DNA of 64,000 nucleotides from Sphingomonas yabuuchiae (GCF_014199595.1 NZ_JACHNX010000005.1:124001-188000), one strand, 5' to 3'. Counted from the first letter of the stretch, positions 8,342-16,803 are shown. Made by a program: numbers and translations. The notes: generated by a model not told the origin, from the letters alone.

Positions 8342-10096
8342 TCAGGCCGCGACGTCGTACGGCTTGATCTCGCCCGCCAGATACAGGTTGCGGGCCTTGG
8401 CGCGGCTCAGCTTGCCCGAGCTGGTGCGGGGCAGGGTGCGCGGCGGGATCAGTTCGATCACGCAGTTCATGCCCGTCACCGCGCGCACGCGCTCGCGGAT
8501 TTCGTCGCGCAGGCGCAGGCGCTCCTCATCGTCCGAGCTGCGGCACTGGACCAGCACGGCGGGGGTTTCCTCGCCGCCCGGCGTGGTGATGGCGAAGGCG
8601 GCGATGTCGCCGGCCTTGAAGCCCGGCAGCTGCTCGACCGCCCATTCGATGTCCTGCGGCCAGTGGTTGCGGCCGTTGACGATGATCATGTCCTTGGCGC
8701 GGCCGACGATGTAGATATAGCCCTTCGACATGTAACCCATGTCGCCGGTGTCGAGCCAGCCATCGACCAGGCAGGCGTCGGTCGCGGCCTGGTCGCGGAA
8801 ATAGCCGACCATGACCGACGGGCCCTTGCACCAGACCTTGCCGATCGCGCCGTCGGGCAGGGGGGTGCCGTCCTCTTCGCGAATCTCGATCACCATGTCG
8901 CGTGCGGGCTTGCCGCAATTGACGATGGCGCGGAAACGCTGCGGCCGGTCGGTGCCTTGCGCGCCGCCCGACAGCTGGGTTTCCTCGACCAGTTCGACGC
9001 GGATGCCTTCGCCCGGCGGCATGATCGACACGGCCAGCGTCGCTTCCGCCAGGCCATAGGACGGCAGGAAGGCGGTGGCGGGGAAGCCCGCATCGGCAAA
9101 GGCGTCGACGAAGGACTGCATGACGTCGGGACGGATCATGTCGGCGCCATTGCCCGCGATCCGCCAGCGCGACAGGTCGAACCGGTCCGACGCCTTGGTC
9201 TGCGACGAGATGCGGCGCGCGCAAATGTCATAGCCGAAGGTCGGCGAATAGCTGACCGACGTACCCGGATTGCGGCTGATCATGTCCAGCCACGCGAGCG
9301 GACGGCGCGCGAAATCCTCGGTCTTCAGATAATCGGTCGAGACCTGGTTGGCGATGGGCGACAGGAAGCAGCCGACCAGACCCATGTCGTGATACCAGGG
9401 TAGCCAGGAAATGCAGCGATCGCTTTCCTGGATCTTCATGCCATGGCTGTGCGCCGCCAGATTGTTCAGGAGCGCATGATGGGTGATCGCCACGCCATGC
9501 GGGAAACGGGTCGAGCCGCTGGAATATTGGAGATAGGCGATCGCTTCCGGATCGGCCTTGGGCAGTTCGGTCTCGGGGGCCGCGCGCGTGGCGAAGCTGT
9601 CCCAGTCGATCCCTTCGCAGCCCGCGGCCTCGGCTGCGGCACCCGCCATCTGGGCCAGCTCGGGCGGGAAGATCAGCATCTTGGGGTCGCAGCTGGCGAG
9701 CTGGACGCGCAACTGCTCGATATAGCTGTCACGGCCGCCGAACGAGGTCGGCAGCGGCAGCGGCACCGGCCAGGCGCCCGCATAGACCACGCCGAAGAAC
9801 AAAGCGGCGAATTCCGGCCCCGTCTCGGCGACCAGCGCGATGCGATCCTCGGGCTTCACGCCGCTGGCGATCAGGCGGCGGGCGCAGGTCAGCGCATCCT
9901 CGCGCAGTTCGGCGAAGGGGTAGGGCCGCGACAGGGTGCCGCGCGCGTCGTGGAAGTTCAGGCCGCGCGTACCCGAGGCAGCATAGTCCAGCGCTTCGCC
10001 CAGCGTGTCGAAGTCGGCGAAGCGGCGCGGCAGCGCATCCTCGGTCGGCGTCGCGATGATGGCGCGCGCGTCGTCCTGATGGTGCTCGATCGTCAT
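8342..10096 (-). CDS. fatty acyl-AMP ligase (FAAL)
   Basis: 584-aa adenylate-forming enzyme of the ANL superfamily that activates fatty acids as acyl-adenylates, usually for transfer to an acyl carrier protein rather than CoA. The A3-like motif YLQYSSGSTRFPHGV, the HDMGLVG block (WLPWYHDMGLVGCF), the SYGLAEATLAV motif, and the late motif WLDTGDMGYMSKGYIYIVGRAKDMIIVNGRNH identify it. FAALs keep the Asp-Met-Gly signature and carry an insertion compared with acyl-CoA ligases. Start at ATG 10096 (MTIEHHQDD) after AAGGCAAGG. No polyketide synthase or carrier protein gene is adjacent, so the acceptor is unknown. Divergent from recX with about 130 bp between. Confidence 0.85.
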   Translation of the reverse strand: MTIEHHQDDARAIIATPTEDALPRRFADFDTLGEALDYAASGTRGLNFHDARGTLSRPYPFAELREDALTCARRLIASGVKPEDRIALVAETGPEFAALFFGVVYAGAWPVPLPLPTSFGGRDSYIEQLRVQLASCDPKMLIFPPELAQMAGAAAEAAGCEGIDWDSFATRAAPETELPKADPEAIAYLQYSSGSTRFPHGVAITHHALLNNLAAHSHGMKIQESDRCISWLPWYHDMGLVGCFLSPIANQVSTDYLKTEDFARRPLAWLDMISRNPGTSVSYSPTFGYDICARRISSQTKASDRFDLSRWRIAGNGADMIRPDVMQSFVDAFADAGFPATAFLPSYGLAEATLAVSIMPPGEGIRVELVEETQLSGGAQGTDRPQRFRAIVNCGKPARDMVIEIREEDGTPLPDGAIGKVWCKGPSVMVGYFRDQAATDACLVDGWLDTGDMGYMSKGYIYIVGRAKDMIIVNGRNHWPQDIEWAVEQLPGFKAGDIAAFAITTPGGEETPAVLVQCRSSDDEERLRLRDEIRERVRAVTGMNCVIELIPPRTLPRTSSGKLSRAKARNLYLAGEIKPYDVAA

Positions 10097-10226
10097 GGCC
10101 TTGCCTTCGTTCCTTATGCTTTTGCGTCCCCGCAAAGTGATCGCGCGGGTACGAGTGATTCTTTTCCACCATCAAATGGCGGCTTCCCGCGTTCTAAATC
10201 CGGTGTCAGTGTGGCACAAACAAGGC

Positions 10227-10757
10227 GTGTCCGCCGATCGTCGCCCCCCCAAACCCCTTGATCCCAAAACGCTGGAAACTCTCGCGCTACGGTATGTCGA
10301 GCGATTTGCCACGACCGAAGGCAAGCTGGTCGATTACCTGACTCGCAAGCTGCGCGAAAGGGGGTGGGTGGGGGAGGCGCCACCGGACCCGCGCGGGCTG
10401 GCGGGGCGGATAGTCGAACTCGGCTATATCGACGATCGCGCCTATGCGGAGGCCAAGGCCGCCTCGCTCGCCCGGCGGGGCATGGGCGCACGCCGCGTGG
10501 CGCAGGCGTTGCACGCCGCACGCGTCGGGGCGGAAGATCACGAGGCGATCGCACCGCAAGTGGCGGAGGCCGCGCGAGAGGCCGCCCTGGCCTTTGCCCG
10601 GCGGCGGCGAATCGGGCCTTTCGGCGATGGCGAGGCGGACCGCGCGGTGCGGGAGAAGCAGTTTGCGGCGATGATGCGCGCCGGACACGGGACAAATCTG
10701 TCGCGGCGTATCGTTTCTGCCGCGCCCGGCGAGATCATCGACGACGAGGATTTCTGA
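10227..10757 (+). CDS. recX: regulatory protein RecX
   Basis: 176-aa basic, helical protein of the RecX family, which binds RecA filaments and limits their activity. Recognisable segments are LALRYVERFATTEGKLVDYLTRKLRERG and VELGYIDDRAYAEAKAASLARRGMGARRVAQAL, corresponding to the three-helix repeats of the fold. The start is uncertain: I chose the GTG at 10227 (family-like MSADRRPPK), but in-frame GTGs at 10203 and 10209 and an ATG at 10176 are possible, and none has a strong ribosome-binding site. RecA is not in the window. Followed at 130 nt by the cold-shock gene. Confidence 0.85.
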   Translation: MSADRRPPKPLDPKTLETLALRYVERFATTEGKLVDYLTRKLRERGWVGEAPPDPRGLAGRIVELGYIDDRAYAEAKAASLARRGMGARRVAQALHAARVGAEDHEAIAPQVAEAAREAALAFARRRRIGPFGDGEADRAVREKQFAAMMRAGHGTNLSRRIVSAAPGEIIDDEDF

Positions 10758-10887
10758 TCCCGCGCAAGAATATACGCCGCTAGCCCCAACTTTTTGCGCC
10801 GTCGTCCCACTCCGGACCAGCAAAAAAGCGAACGTCATTGCATTGCGAGTGCGAACAATGATGCTAGCCTCGGGGCACAAGGGTGCG

Positions 10888-11460
10888 ATGATGCTGGAAG
10901 AAACGCCAATTCAAGGGGGCGGCATCGACAGCGAAACGGCGGAAACGGCCGTAAGGCTGGCGGGGGTCGTAAAATGGTTCGACGTGACGCGGGGTTTCGG
11001 CTTCGTCGTGGCGGACGATCCGATCTATGGGGATGTGCTGGTGCACTTCTCCGTGCTGCAGGCGCATGGGCGGCGCAGCCTGCCCGAGGGCGCGCGCGTC
11101 GAGCTGCTGGGCGCGCGCGGCGGGCGGGGCTATCAGGCGCGCGAAGTGCTGACCATCGACCTGACCCATGCGGTGCCGGAGGCTCCCAAGCGGCCCCGCT
11201 CGCCCGACCGGATCGATCCGGTGGCGCTGGTCGACGAGGCGGGCGATCCGGAGCAGGTCGCGGTCAAATGGTTCAACCGGCTGAAAGGCTATGGTTTCCT
11301 GCTGCGGGATCGTGACGGGGCGGACATATTTGTCCATATGGAGACGCTGCGTCGCGGCGGGATCCTGGATGTCGAACCCGGTCAGCCGCTGGCGGCGCGC
11401 GTGGTCGAGGGGCCGAAAGGCCCCCTGGCGGTCGTCGTGACGCCGAGAGGAGCCGGATGA
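10888..11460 (+). CDS. protein with two tandem cold-shock domains
   Basis: 190-aa RNA/single-stranded DNA binding protein made of two cold-shock domains. Domain 1 (about residues 24-90) has VVKWFDVTRGFGFVVADD and VLVHFSVL; domain 2 (about residues 122-188) has AVKWFNRLKGYGFLLRD and DIFVHMETL, so both keep RNP1- and RNP2-like aromatic motifs. This two-domain form is common in alphaproteobacteria. ATG 10888 is chosen for its AAGGG box; the frame also has ATGs at 10858, 10861 and 10891. The stop overlaps the ATG of the DUF192 gene by 4 nt, a pairing often seen in this class. Confidence 0.88.
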   Translation: MMLEETPIQGGGIDSETAETAVRLAGVVKWFDVTRGFGFVVADDPIYGDVLVHFSVLQAHGRRSLPEGARVELLGARGGRGYQAREVLTIDLTHAVPEAPKRPRSPDRIDPVALVDEAGDPEQVAVKWFNRLKGYGFLLRDRDGADIFVHMETLRRGGILDVEPGQPLAARVVEGPKGPLAVVVTPRGAG

Positions 11461-11948
11461 TACGGATGAACGTGATGGCGCTGGCCTTGGCCGGTGCCGG
11501 GTTGGCGGGATGTTCGGCGGATAAATCGTCTTCCGAAGCGGCGGAACAGTCGGGGCGCCAGATCGCGACCGTGCCCGTCACCATCAGAACGGCGCAGGGT
11601 CAGCACCGATTCCAGGTCGAGGCTGCGCGCACCTCTGCCGAGCAGGCGCAGGGGCTGATGTACCGCACCGATCTGAAGCCCGATGGCGGCATGTTGTTCG
11701 CCCCCTATCCGCCCGAGGGTGGGCCGCCGCGCGAGGCGAGCTTCTGGATGAAGAACACGCCGACGCCGCTCGACATCCTGTTCATCCGCGCCGACGGCAC
11801 CATCGCGCGGATCGCGGAAAATACCGTGCCGTTCAGCGAGGCGCAGATCCCCTCGGGCGAGCCGATTGCCGCCGTATTGGAGCTGGTCGGCGGGCGCTCG
11901 GCGGAATTGGGGATATCGGAGGGCGATTCGGTTTCCTGGCCGAAGTGA
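11457..11948 (+). CDS. DUF192 family lipoprotein
   Basis: 163-aa exported protein. A short signal peptide ends in the lipobox LAGC (Cys19), so it should be lipid-anchored. The DUF192 domain covers residues 38-162: TSAEQAQGLMYRTDLKPDGGMLF, then ASFWMKNTPTPLDILFI, then a tail ending ELVGGRSAELGISEGDSV. The WMKNT block is the most conserved part of the family. Biochemical function is unknown; archaeal structures show a small beta fold. Translation is coupled to the cold-shock gene by an ATGA overlap. The next 510 bases hold only repeats. Confidence 0.88.
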   Translation: MIRMNVMALALAGAGLAGCSADKSSSEAAEQSGRQIATVPVTIRTAQGQHRFQVEAARTSAEQAQGLMYRTDLKPDGGMLFAPYPPEGGPPREASFWMKNTPTPLDILFIRADGTIARIAENTVPFSEAQIPSGEPIAAVLELVGGRSAELGISEGDSVSWPK

Positions 11949-12027
11949 TCGCCTGAGGTAGACCGTTTAAACCAAGCCGCTGCCTTCTTGCAGGTGGGGG
12001 CTTATGCAACGGTGCCTTGCCCCGCAC

Positions 12028-12375
12028 TTCTCCCCTCCCGCAGGCGAGTTTCAGGTAAACGATGCGGGGCATCGTTTACCTGAAACTGGGGCGGGGGAAG
12101 GCAGGTGTCTCACCGAGACTGTCGCTTGCGGCCATGCCCCCACCCCAAACCCCTCCCCCCTGCCGGAGAGGAGGGGCTTAATGGGACGTCGTAGTGCCAA
12201 GCGCTTCTCCCTCCCGCAGGCGAGTTTCAGGTCGGTCATGCCCCCGGCATGACCTAAACGATGCGGGGCATCGTTTACCTGAAACTGGGCTGGGGGAGGG
12301 TAAGGTGCCTCACCGAGCTTGTCACCTGCCGCCATGCGTGCCCCGGCCCCCGTCTTTCGGCCGAAAGACGGGGGC
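12028..12375. repeat. Tandem hairpin repeat block, family C
   Basis: Fills most of the 514-base gap 11949-12462, where I see no gene. Two direct copies (about 12028-12135 and 12204-12320) each read CCCTCCCGCAGGCGAGTTTC, then a hairpin, then a CTCACCGAG stretch. Copy 1 has a perfect 19-bp stem, 12047-12065 with 12069-12087, and a GGG loop. Copy 2 has 23 extra bases at 12233-12255, themselves a 9-bp hairpin, inside its left arm. A perfect 30-bp palindrome, GCCCCCGTCTTTCGG and its complement, sits at 12346-12375 and could fold as a terminator-like stem. Confidence 0.85.
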
Positions 12376-12462
12376 TTCAAGCACAGGAATGAACCAAGCC
12401 CTCACCTCCACCAGACACGAACGCGGTTGAAGGGCGGCGACAGCCGGGCTACACGGCGCGTC

Positions 12463-12855
12463 ATGGGCATCAACCTCAATCCCTTCACCTGGTGGAACGG
12501 CGCCACCATCGGCACCTGGTTTGGTCTGCGCGGCAAGGCGCAGGTTGGCGAGGACGCGCATGGCAACGTCTATTATGAGGGCGGCACCGACACCGCCGGC
12601 CGCGCACGCCGCTGGGTGATCTATAACGGCTCGAACGATGCCAGCCGGGTTCCGGCGGAATGGTTCAGCTGGCTGCATCATCAGGTCGACGATGTGCCCG
12701 ACCGCTCGCTGCCGCCGCGTCGCGCGTGGCAGAAGCCCGCAATCCCGAACATGACCGGCACCGCCATGGCCTATCGCCCCTCGGGCGCGCTCGAAAAGGG
12801 CGGTCAGCGTCAGGCCGCGACCGGCGACTACGAAGCCTGGACCCCCGAGGGGTGA
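12463..12855 (+). CDS. NADH:ubiquinone oxidoreductase subunit NDUFA12 family
   Basis: 130-aa protein of the NDUFA12/B17.2 family, a supernumerary subunit of respiratory complex I found in alphaproteobacteria and mitochondria. Family segments seen are WWNGATIGTWFGLRGKAQVGEDAHGN (residues 10-35), GRARRWVIYNG (47-57) and the tryptophan-rich PAEWFSWLHHQVDDVP (63-78), plus the YEAWTPEG end typical of the family. The ATG at 12463 gives the expected MGINLNPFTWW start. The next gene begins with a GTG that overlaps the stop by 4 nt. The main nuo operon is not in the window. Confidence 0.92.
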   Translation: MGINLNPFTWWNGATIGTWFGLRGKAQVGEDAHGNVYYEGGTDTAGRARRWVIYNGSNDASRVPAEWFSWLHHQVDDVPDRSLPPRRAWQKPAIPNMTGTAMAYRPSGALEKGGQRQAATGDYEAWTPEG

Positions 12856-13517
12856 AGACGTCGCGCTGGCTGGCCAGCGGTGCGCTGGTCGCCTTGCTGG
12901 GGGTCGGCGGCTGGTTCGGCTATCAGGCGCTGACCGATCGCGGCGGCGACACGGCCGAATCGTCGGTCAGCCAGATCCTGCCCGACAGCCCCGGCGCCGC
13001 GTCCGGGATCGAATCGGTCGACGGCGCGCAGGCGACGCTGCCGAGCGGCGGCACCCCGATGGCCGAGCGCGTTGCGGTGATCGGCCTGCTCAACAAGCGT
13101 AACGGCGTTTCGCGAGACCTGACGCTGAAGCCCGGCCAGGCGGTGCGCGTCGGCGACGTCGTGGTGCGCCTGCGCGCCTGCGAGAAGACGGCATCGTGGG
13201 AAGCGGAGCAGCTGACCGGTGCATTCGTGCAGCTGGACGTGCGTGGCGCCAATCAGCGGTGGCAGCGGGTGTTTTCAGGCTGGCTCTACGAGGAGCGGCC
13301 GGCGCTCAACGTCGTGCTCCACCCGGTCTATGATGTCTGGGCCAAGAGCTGCACAATGTCCTGGCCCGAAACGGGGCCGGAGACGGTTCCGGCCTCGCTG
13401 CCCGGCACCACCCCCAAGCGGTCGAGCGCCGCGAAGTCGCCCGATGCCGATACCCCGGCGGCGGAAGCGCCCGGTGCCACGACCCCCGCCAATGCGTCGG
13501 ACAGCAGCGCGACATAA
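12852..13517 (+). CDS. DUF2155 domain protein
   Basis: 221-aa exported or anchored protein: one N-terminal hydrophobic segment (residues 6-22, WLASGALVALLGVGGWFGY), then a linker, then the DUF2155 domain at about residues 75-165 (VIGLLNKRNGVSRDLTLKPGQ, VVRLRACEKTASWE, RVFSGWLYEERPALNVVLHPVYDVWAKSC). Function is unknown, but the order NDUFA12 - DUF2155 - aat recurs in alphaproteobacteria. GTG start coupled to NDUFA12 by a GTGA overlap. The last 190 nt, coding for an Ala/Pro/Thr-rich tail, lie on the opposite strand of the 3' end of aat. Confidence 0.85.
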   Translation: MKTSRWLASGALVALLGVGGWFGYQALTDRGGDTAESSVSQILPDSPGAASGIESVDGAQATLPSGGTPMAERVAVIGLLNKRNGVSRDLTLKPGQAVRVGDVVVRLRACEKTASWEAEQLTGAFVQLDVRGANQRWQRVFSGWLYEERPALNVVLHPVYDVWAKSCTMSWPETGPETVPASLPGTTPKRSSAAKSPDADTPAAEAPGATTPANASDSSAT

Positions 13518-14086
13518 TCCTCGCGCCCGATCTCGATCGCGCCCATGGTCGACAAATGGCTGGTCTGGAACTGGCAGTCGAGCAGGCTGTATCCCCCCGC
13601 CCGCAACCGCGCGACCAGCCAGACCATCGCCACCTTGGACGCATCGGTCCGGCGGCTGACCATCGACTCGCCGAAAAAAGCCCGGCCCAGCGCCAGCCCG
13701 TAAAGCCCGCCGACCAGCTCGTCGCCGTCCCAGCATTCGATCGAATGGGCAAAGCCCATGTCGAACAGGTCGATGAACACCCGCTCGATCGCATAGTTGA
13801 TCCAGGTCTCGGGTCGGTCCGGGACGCTTTCGGCACAGAGGCGGATGATCGATTCGAAGGCGGTGTCGGCGGTCACGCGGAACCGGTCCTTCGCCACCGT
13901 CTTGCGCAGCGAGCGCGACAGGTGAAAACCGTCGAGCGGCAGGACGGCACGCTTGCGCGGCTCGACCCAATAGACATGATCGGTGTCGCGCGTGTCCGCC
14001 ATCGGGAACACCCCGACCGCATAGGCCCCCAGCACCAGATGCGGCGTCAGCCGTTCGGGCGGGCCGGGATCGTCGCGGCGGCTCAT
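13328..14086 (-). CDS. aat: leucyl/phenylalanyl-tRNA--protein transferase
   Basis: 252-aa enzyme that adds Leu or Phe from charged tRNA to proteins with N-terminal Arg or Lys, marking them for ClpAP through the N-end rule. Motifs: LVLGAYAVGVFPMAD near the start, VYWVEPRKRAVLPLDGFHLSRSL, ECWDGDELVGGLYGLALGRAFFGESM, and LLDCQFQTSHLSTMGA, all diagnostic. The ATG at 14086 overlaps the stop of the ParA-like gene by 4 nt, so aat is its second cistron. The C-terminal 60 residues (to IVQLLAQTS) are encoded opposite the DUF2155 tail, an unusual long convergent overlap. Confidence 0.93.
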   Translation of the reverse strand: MSRRDDPGPPERLTPHLVLGAYAVGVFPMADTRDTDHVYWVEPRKRAVLPLDGFHLSRSLRKTVAKDRFRVTADTAFESIIRLCAESVPDRPETWINYAIERVFIDLFDMGFAHSIECWDGDELVGGLYGLALGRAFFGESMVSRRTDASKVAMVWLVARLRAGGYSLLDCQFQTSHLSTMGAIEIGREDYVALLSDALAGVVAPGASAAGVSASGDFAALDRLGVVPGSEAGTVSGPVSGQDIVQLLAQTS

Positions 14087-14796
14087 CCCCCCGCCAGTCG
14101 CCGCTCGACGCTGCGCCACAGATCGGCATAGGCTTGGGCGGCGCTGCTGCGCGGAGCAAAGGCCCCCAGGGGCGCGCGATGCTCGCCCATCGCCTCGACC
14201 AGGCTGGCCATCGGGATGATCGGCCAGTCGGGGTGCGCGGCCAGTGCCTCAGAATGAAGGCGGCGGCGGCGGTCGACCATGACATGCACGGGTAGCAGGG
14301 GCACGCGGCCCCGGACATGGCCGTCCACCACCTCCAGCGCGCGGGTAGAGAGCGCGGAGGGCACGACCGGCACGACGATCAGGTCGACGGCGCGCAGCAC
14401 CTGCTCGGTCGTCTCGGTCAGGCCGGGCGGGCAGTCCAGGATCACGCTGTCATAATCGTCCAGCCCGTCGATCAGCTTGCCGAGCCGCTTCTTCTTCTCG
14501 ATCGTGTGGAACAGATGGTCCAGGCCGCGCAGCGAATCATCGGCGCCGATCAGCGACAGGCGGGGAATGTCGGTCTGGCGGACCAGTCGCTCGGCGGAGA
14601 TGTCGCGGGAGAATACGGCCTGTGCCCGGTCGCCGCGCGCGGGGCCGCCTAGCAGCCAGGTCGAGGCGGCCTGCGGGTCGAGATCCCATAACAAGGTGCG
14701 ACGCGCGCACAGGTTGGCGGCGCACCAGGCCAGATTGACCGCCATGCTGGTCTTTCCGACGCCCCCCTTCAGGCTGTAGATCGCGATCGCGGCCAC
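14083..14796 (-). CDS. ParA/MinD-like P-loop ATPase
   Basis: 237-aa deviant-Walker ATPase. The N-terminus VAAIAIYSLKGGVGKTSMAVNLA holds the KGGVGKTS P-loop with the signature lysine; LWDLDPQAASTWLL is the Walker A' region, and VILDCPPGLTETTEQVLRAVDLIVVPV is Walker B and its continuation. The GTG at 14796 is preceded by GGAGAG at 8 nt, and the frame upstream to 14892 looks non-family. It has no adjacent ParB or parS, so it is probably an orphan positioning ATPase rather than the chromosomal ParA. Overlaps aat by 4 nt and lies upstream of it, so the two are likely co-transcribed. Confidence 0.87.
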   Translation of the reverse strand: MAAIAIYSLKGGVGKTSMAVNLAWCAANLCARRTLLWDLDPQAASTWLLGGPARGDRAQAVFSRDISAERLVRQTDIPRLSLIGADDSLRGLDHLFHTIEKKKRLGKLIDGLDDYDSVILDCPPGLTETTEQVLRAVDLIVVPVVPSALSTRALEVVDGHVRGRVPLLPVHVMVDRRRRLHSEALAAHPDWPIIPMASLVEAMGEHRAPLGAFAPRSSAAQAYADLWRSVERRLAGG

Positions 14797-14920
14797 GGCT
14801 TTTCTCTCCGACCTCCCGACACGGCCCAAAGAAAAGGCCGACGGAGATATCCCCGCCGGCCGGTTTTCGATCAAGTCCTTATCGTCGATCAAGCGACGCC
14901 AGGGACGGATTGAACGCGAA

Positions 14921-15307
14921 TCAGATGTGGCAGACCTGCGCGGCCTTCTTCGGCGTGGTCAGGGTGACGGCCTTTTCGTCGCCGGTCATCTTCCAGCCGC
15001 CTTCGGCAGTCAGCGGCTCACCGGCGGCAGGCGCCTTCAGCACGACGGGGGTTTCGCCTTCCTTCAGACGGACATTGGCCTGCTTGTCGCCCTGGAAGAA
15101 GGTGACGTAGACGAGGCTGTTGTCCTTGCAGCGGAAGGTCTTGTCCGCCTTGATCGCGGGCGGCAGCTCGACCGGGGCGCGGTTGGCGAGCACGTTGGCC
15201 ATCGGGTCGGGATTGGTGTCCACGACCTCGGGCTGGCTGGGCTTGGAATTGCACGCGGCCAAAGCGAGCAGCGGTGCGGCGACGATGAGGGGGAGGAGGC
15301 TCTTCAT
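14921..15307 (-). CDS. putative lipoprotein with an MliC-like domain
   Basis: 128-aa exported protein. The signal peptide MKSLLPLIVAAPLLALAAC ends in a lipobox (LAAC, Cys19). After a proline-rich stretch comes a small beta-rich domain: KTFRCKDNSLVYVTFFQGDKQANVRLKEGE .. WKMTGDEKAVTLT..QVCHI, with two cysteines that could pair. The pattern of an early C, a YVTF strand and a late C resembles membrane-bound C-type lysozyme inhibitors (MliC/PliC), but I cannot confirm it. Monocistronic, 124 bp from the ParA-like gene and divergent from cysK. Confidence 0.65.
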   Translation of the reverse strand: MKSLLPLIVAAPLLALAACNSKPSQPEVVDTNPDPMANVLANRAPVELPPAIKADKTFRCKDNSLVYVTFFQGDKQANVRLKEGETPVVLKAPAAGEPLTAEGGWKMTGDEKAVTLTTPKKAAQVCHI

Positions 15308-15481
15308 AGCGGGGCGGTGCTTCGCAAATGCAGCAACCCGGCGTCAAGCATGACCTGTGCGTCAACCTGCCTCAACGACCAACATTTTACCGATCGACCG
15401 TGAGCGCTCCCACCTTATGCTTGGCGGGGGGCAAGCAAGGCTTGGCTTGCCCGATGGCGGGGCAGGGGCCATCTAGGCGGC

Positions 15482-16447
15482 ATGGAAGTGATCTCCGACA
15501 CGCTGGCCCTGATCGGCAACACCCCGCTCGTCCGCCTGAAGGGGCCGAGCGAGGCCACGGGCTGCGACATCTACGGCAAGTGCGAATTCGCCAATCCGGG
15601 CGCCAGCGTGAAGGACCGCGCGGCGCTGTTCATCGTCGACGATGCCGAGGCGCGGGGCCTGCTGCGCCCCGGCGGCACCATTGTCGAGGGGACGGCGGGC
15701 AATACCGGGATCGGTCTGGCGCTGGTCGCCAATGCGAAGGGCTATCGCACGATCATCGTGATGCCCGAGACGCAGAGCCGCGAGAAGATGGACACGCTGC
15801 GCGCGCTGGGGGCCGAACTCGTCCTCGTGCCCGCTGCGCCCTATTCCAGCCCCTGTCATTTCGTCCACACCTCGCGCCGTATCGCCGAGGAGACGGACAA
15901 TGCCGTCTGGGCCAACCAGTTCGACAATATCGCCAATCGCCGCGCGCATATCGTGGGCACCGCCGAGGAAATCTGGAACCAGATGGGCGGCCGGATCGAC
16001 GGCTTCACCTGTGCGGCGGGAACCGGGGGCACGCTGGCCGGTGTCGGCCTGGGGTTGAAGGCGCATGACGAATCGGTGACGATCGCGCTCAGCGATCCGC
16101 ACGGCGCGGCCTTGTACGACTATTACGCGCATGGCGAGCTGAAGTCGGAAGGCTCGTCGGTCGCCGAGGGGATCGGGCAGGGGCGGATCACCGCCAATCT
16201 TGAAGGCGCGCCGATCGATACCCAGTTTCGTCTTTCCGATGCGGAGGGCTGGTATTGGGTACAGCGGCTGTTGAGCGAGGAGGGGCTGTGCCTGGGCCTG
16301 TCGTCGGGCATCAATGTCGCCGGCGCGGTGGCGCTGGCCAGGGCCTTGGGCCCCGATAAGCGGATCGCAACCATTTTGTGCGATACCGGGTTTCGCTACC
16401 TCTCCACGCTGCACAATCCGGCGTGGCGGGCCGAGAAGGGGCTATAG
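15482..16447 (+). CDS. cysK: cysteine synthase A
   Basis: 321-aa PLP enzyme that makes cysteine from O-acetylserine and sulfide. The substrate-binding opening IGNTPLVRL (residues 11-19), the PLP lysine in NPGASVKDRAA, the phosphate-binding EGTAGNTGIGLAL, and the glycine-rich AAGTGGTLAGVG are all in place. The sequence also shows the ILCDTGFRYLSTL end typical of a CysK subgroup that is sometimes annotated cystathionine beta-synthase-like, so substrate choice is slightly open. No other sulfur genes are adjacent. A 174-bp untranslated stretch precedes it and no strong ribosome-binding site is visible (the context is CTAGGCGGC before the ATG). Confidence 0.87.
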   Translation: MEVISDTLALIGNTPLVRLKGPSEATGCDIYGKCEFANPGASVKDRAALFIVDDAEARGLLRPGGTIVEGTAGNTGIGLALVANAKGYRTIIVMPETQSREKMDTLRALGAELVLVPAAPYSSPCHFVHTSRRIAEETDNAVWANQFDNIANRRAHIVGTAEEIWNQMGGRIDGFTCAAGTGGTLAGVGLGLKAHDESVTIALSDPHGAALYDYYAHGELKSEGSSVAEGIGQGRITANLEGAPIDTQFRLSDAEGWYWVQRLLSEEGLCLGLSSGINVAGAVALARALGPDKRIATILCDTGFRYLSTLHNPAWRAEKGL

Positions 16448-16524
16448 TCGCCGCCCCTTTGCGCCCGACGGCGTGCGCCAGAGGTCGACATGAGGCGGCG
16501 CGCGAGATAGTGTCACCGAGTTCC

Positions 16525-16803
16525 ATGAAGTCACCCGACCATCATCATATCATGCAGCGCGTGAAAGTCGGCATGATCGGCCTGGCCGCCGTCATCCTGC
16601 TGATCGCGATCGCCAGCACGATCCTGGGCTCGCTGAATCGTGACGAGCCGCCTGCGGCCGTCGCCGGTGCAGCGCAGTCGAACATGGGCGCCGACATGGC
16701 GATGGCAAACACCGCCACCCCGTCGTCCAGCGAGCCACTGGCCGAACTGGGCGTTGCGCCCGCGCCCGCGAACACCCAGGCTTCGGCCGACCCGGCACGC
16801 TGA
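16525..16803 (+). CDS. small single-pass membrane protein, unknown
   Basis: 92-aa protein I do not recognise. A His-rich N-terminus (MKSPDHHHIMQRVKVG) leads into one hydrophobic helix at about residues 16-36 (GMIGLAAVILLIAIASTIL), then an Ala/Met/Pro-rich, mostly uncharged tail, so a bitopic protein with a periplasmic tail is likely. The frame is open upstream to 16378 but that part overlaps cysK, and the ATG at 16525 fits the membrane protein start. Moderate support: codon use and the hydrophobic segment look genuine. Confidence 0.6.
   Translation: MKSPDHHHIMQRVKVGMIGLAAVILLIAIASTILGSLNRDEPPAAVAGAAQSNMGADMAMANTATPSSSEPLAELGVAPAPANTQASADPAR

Noticed and set aside
8342-10096. Fatty acyl-AMP ligase as part of a polyketide or lipopeptide cluster
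   Set aside because: No polyketide synthase, NRPS or carrier protein gene flanks it.
12376-12462. CRISPR-like array in the 12 kb repeat block
   Set aside because: Repeats are palindromic hairpins in two copies without regular unique spacers or cas genes.
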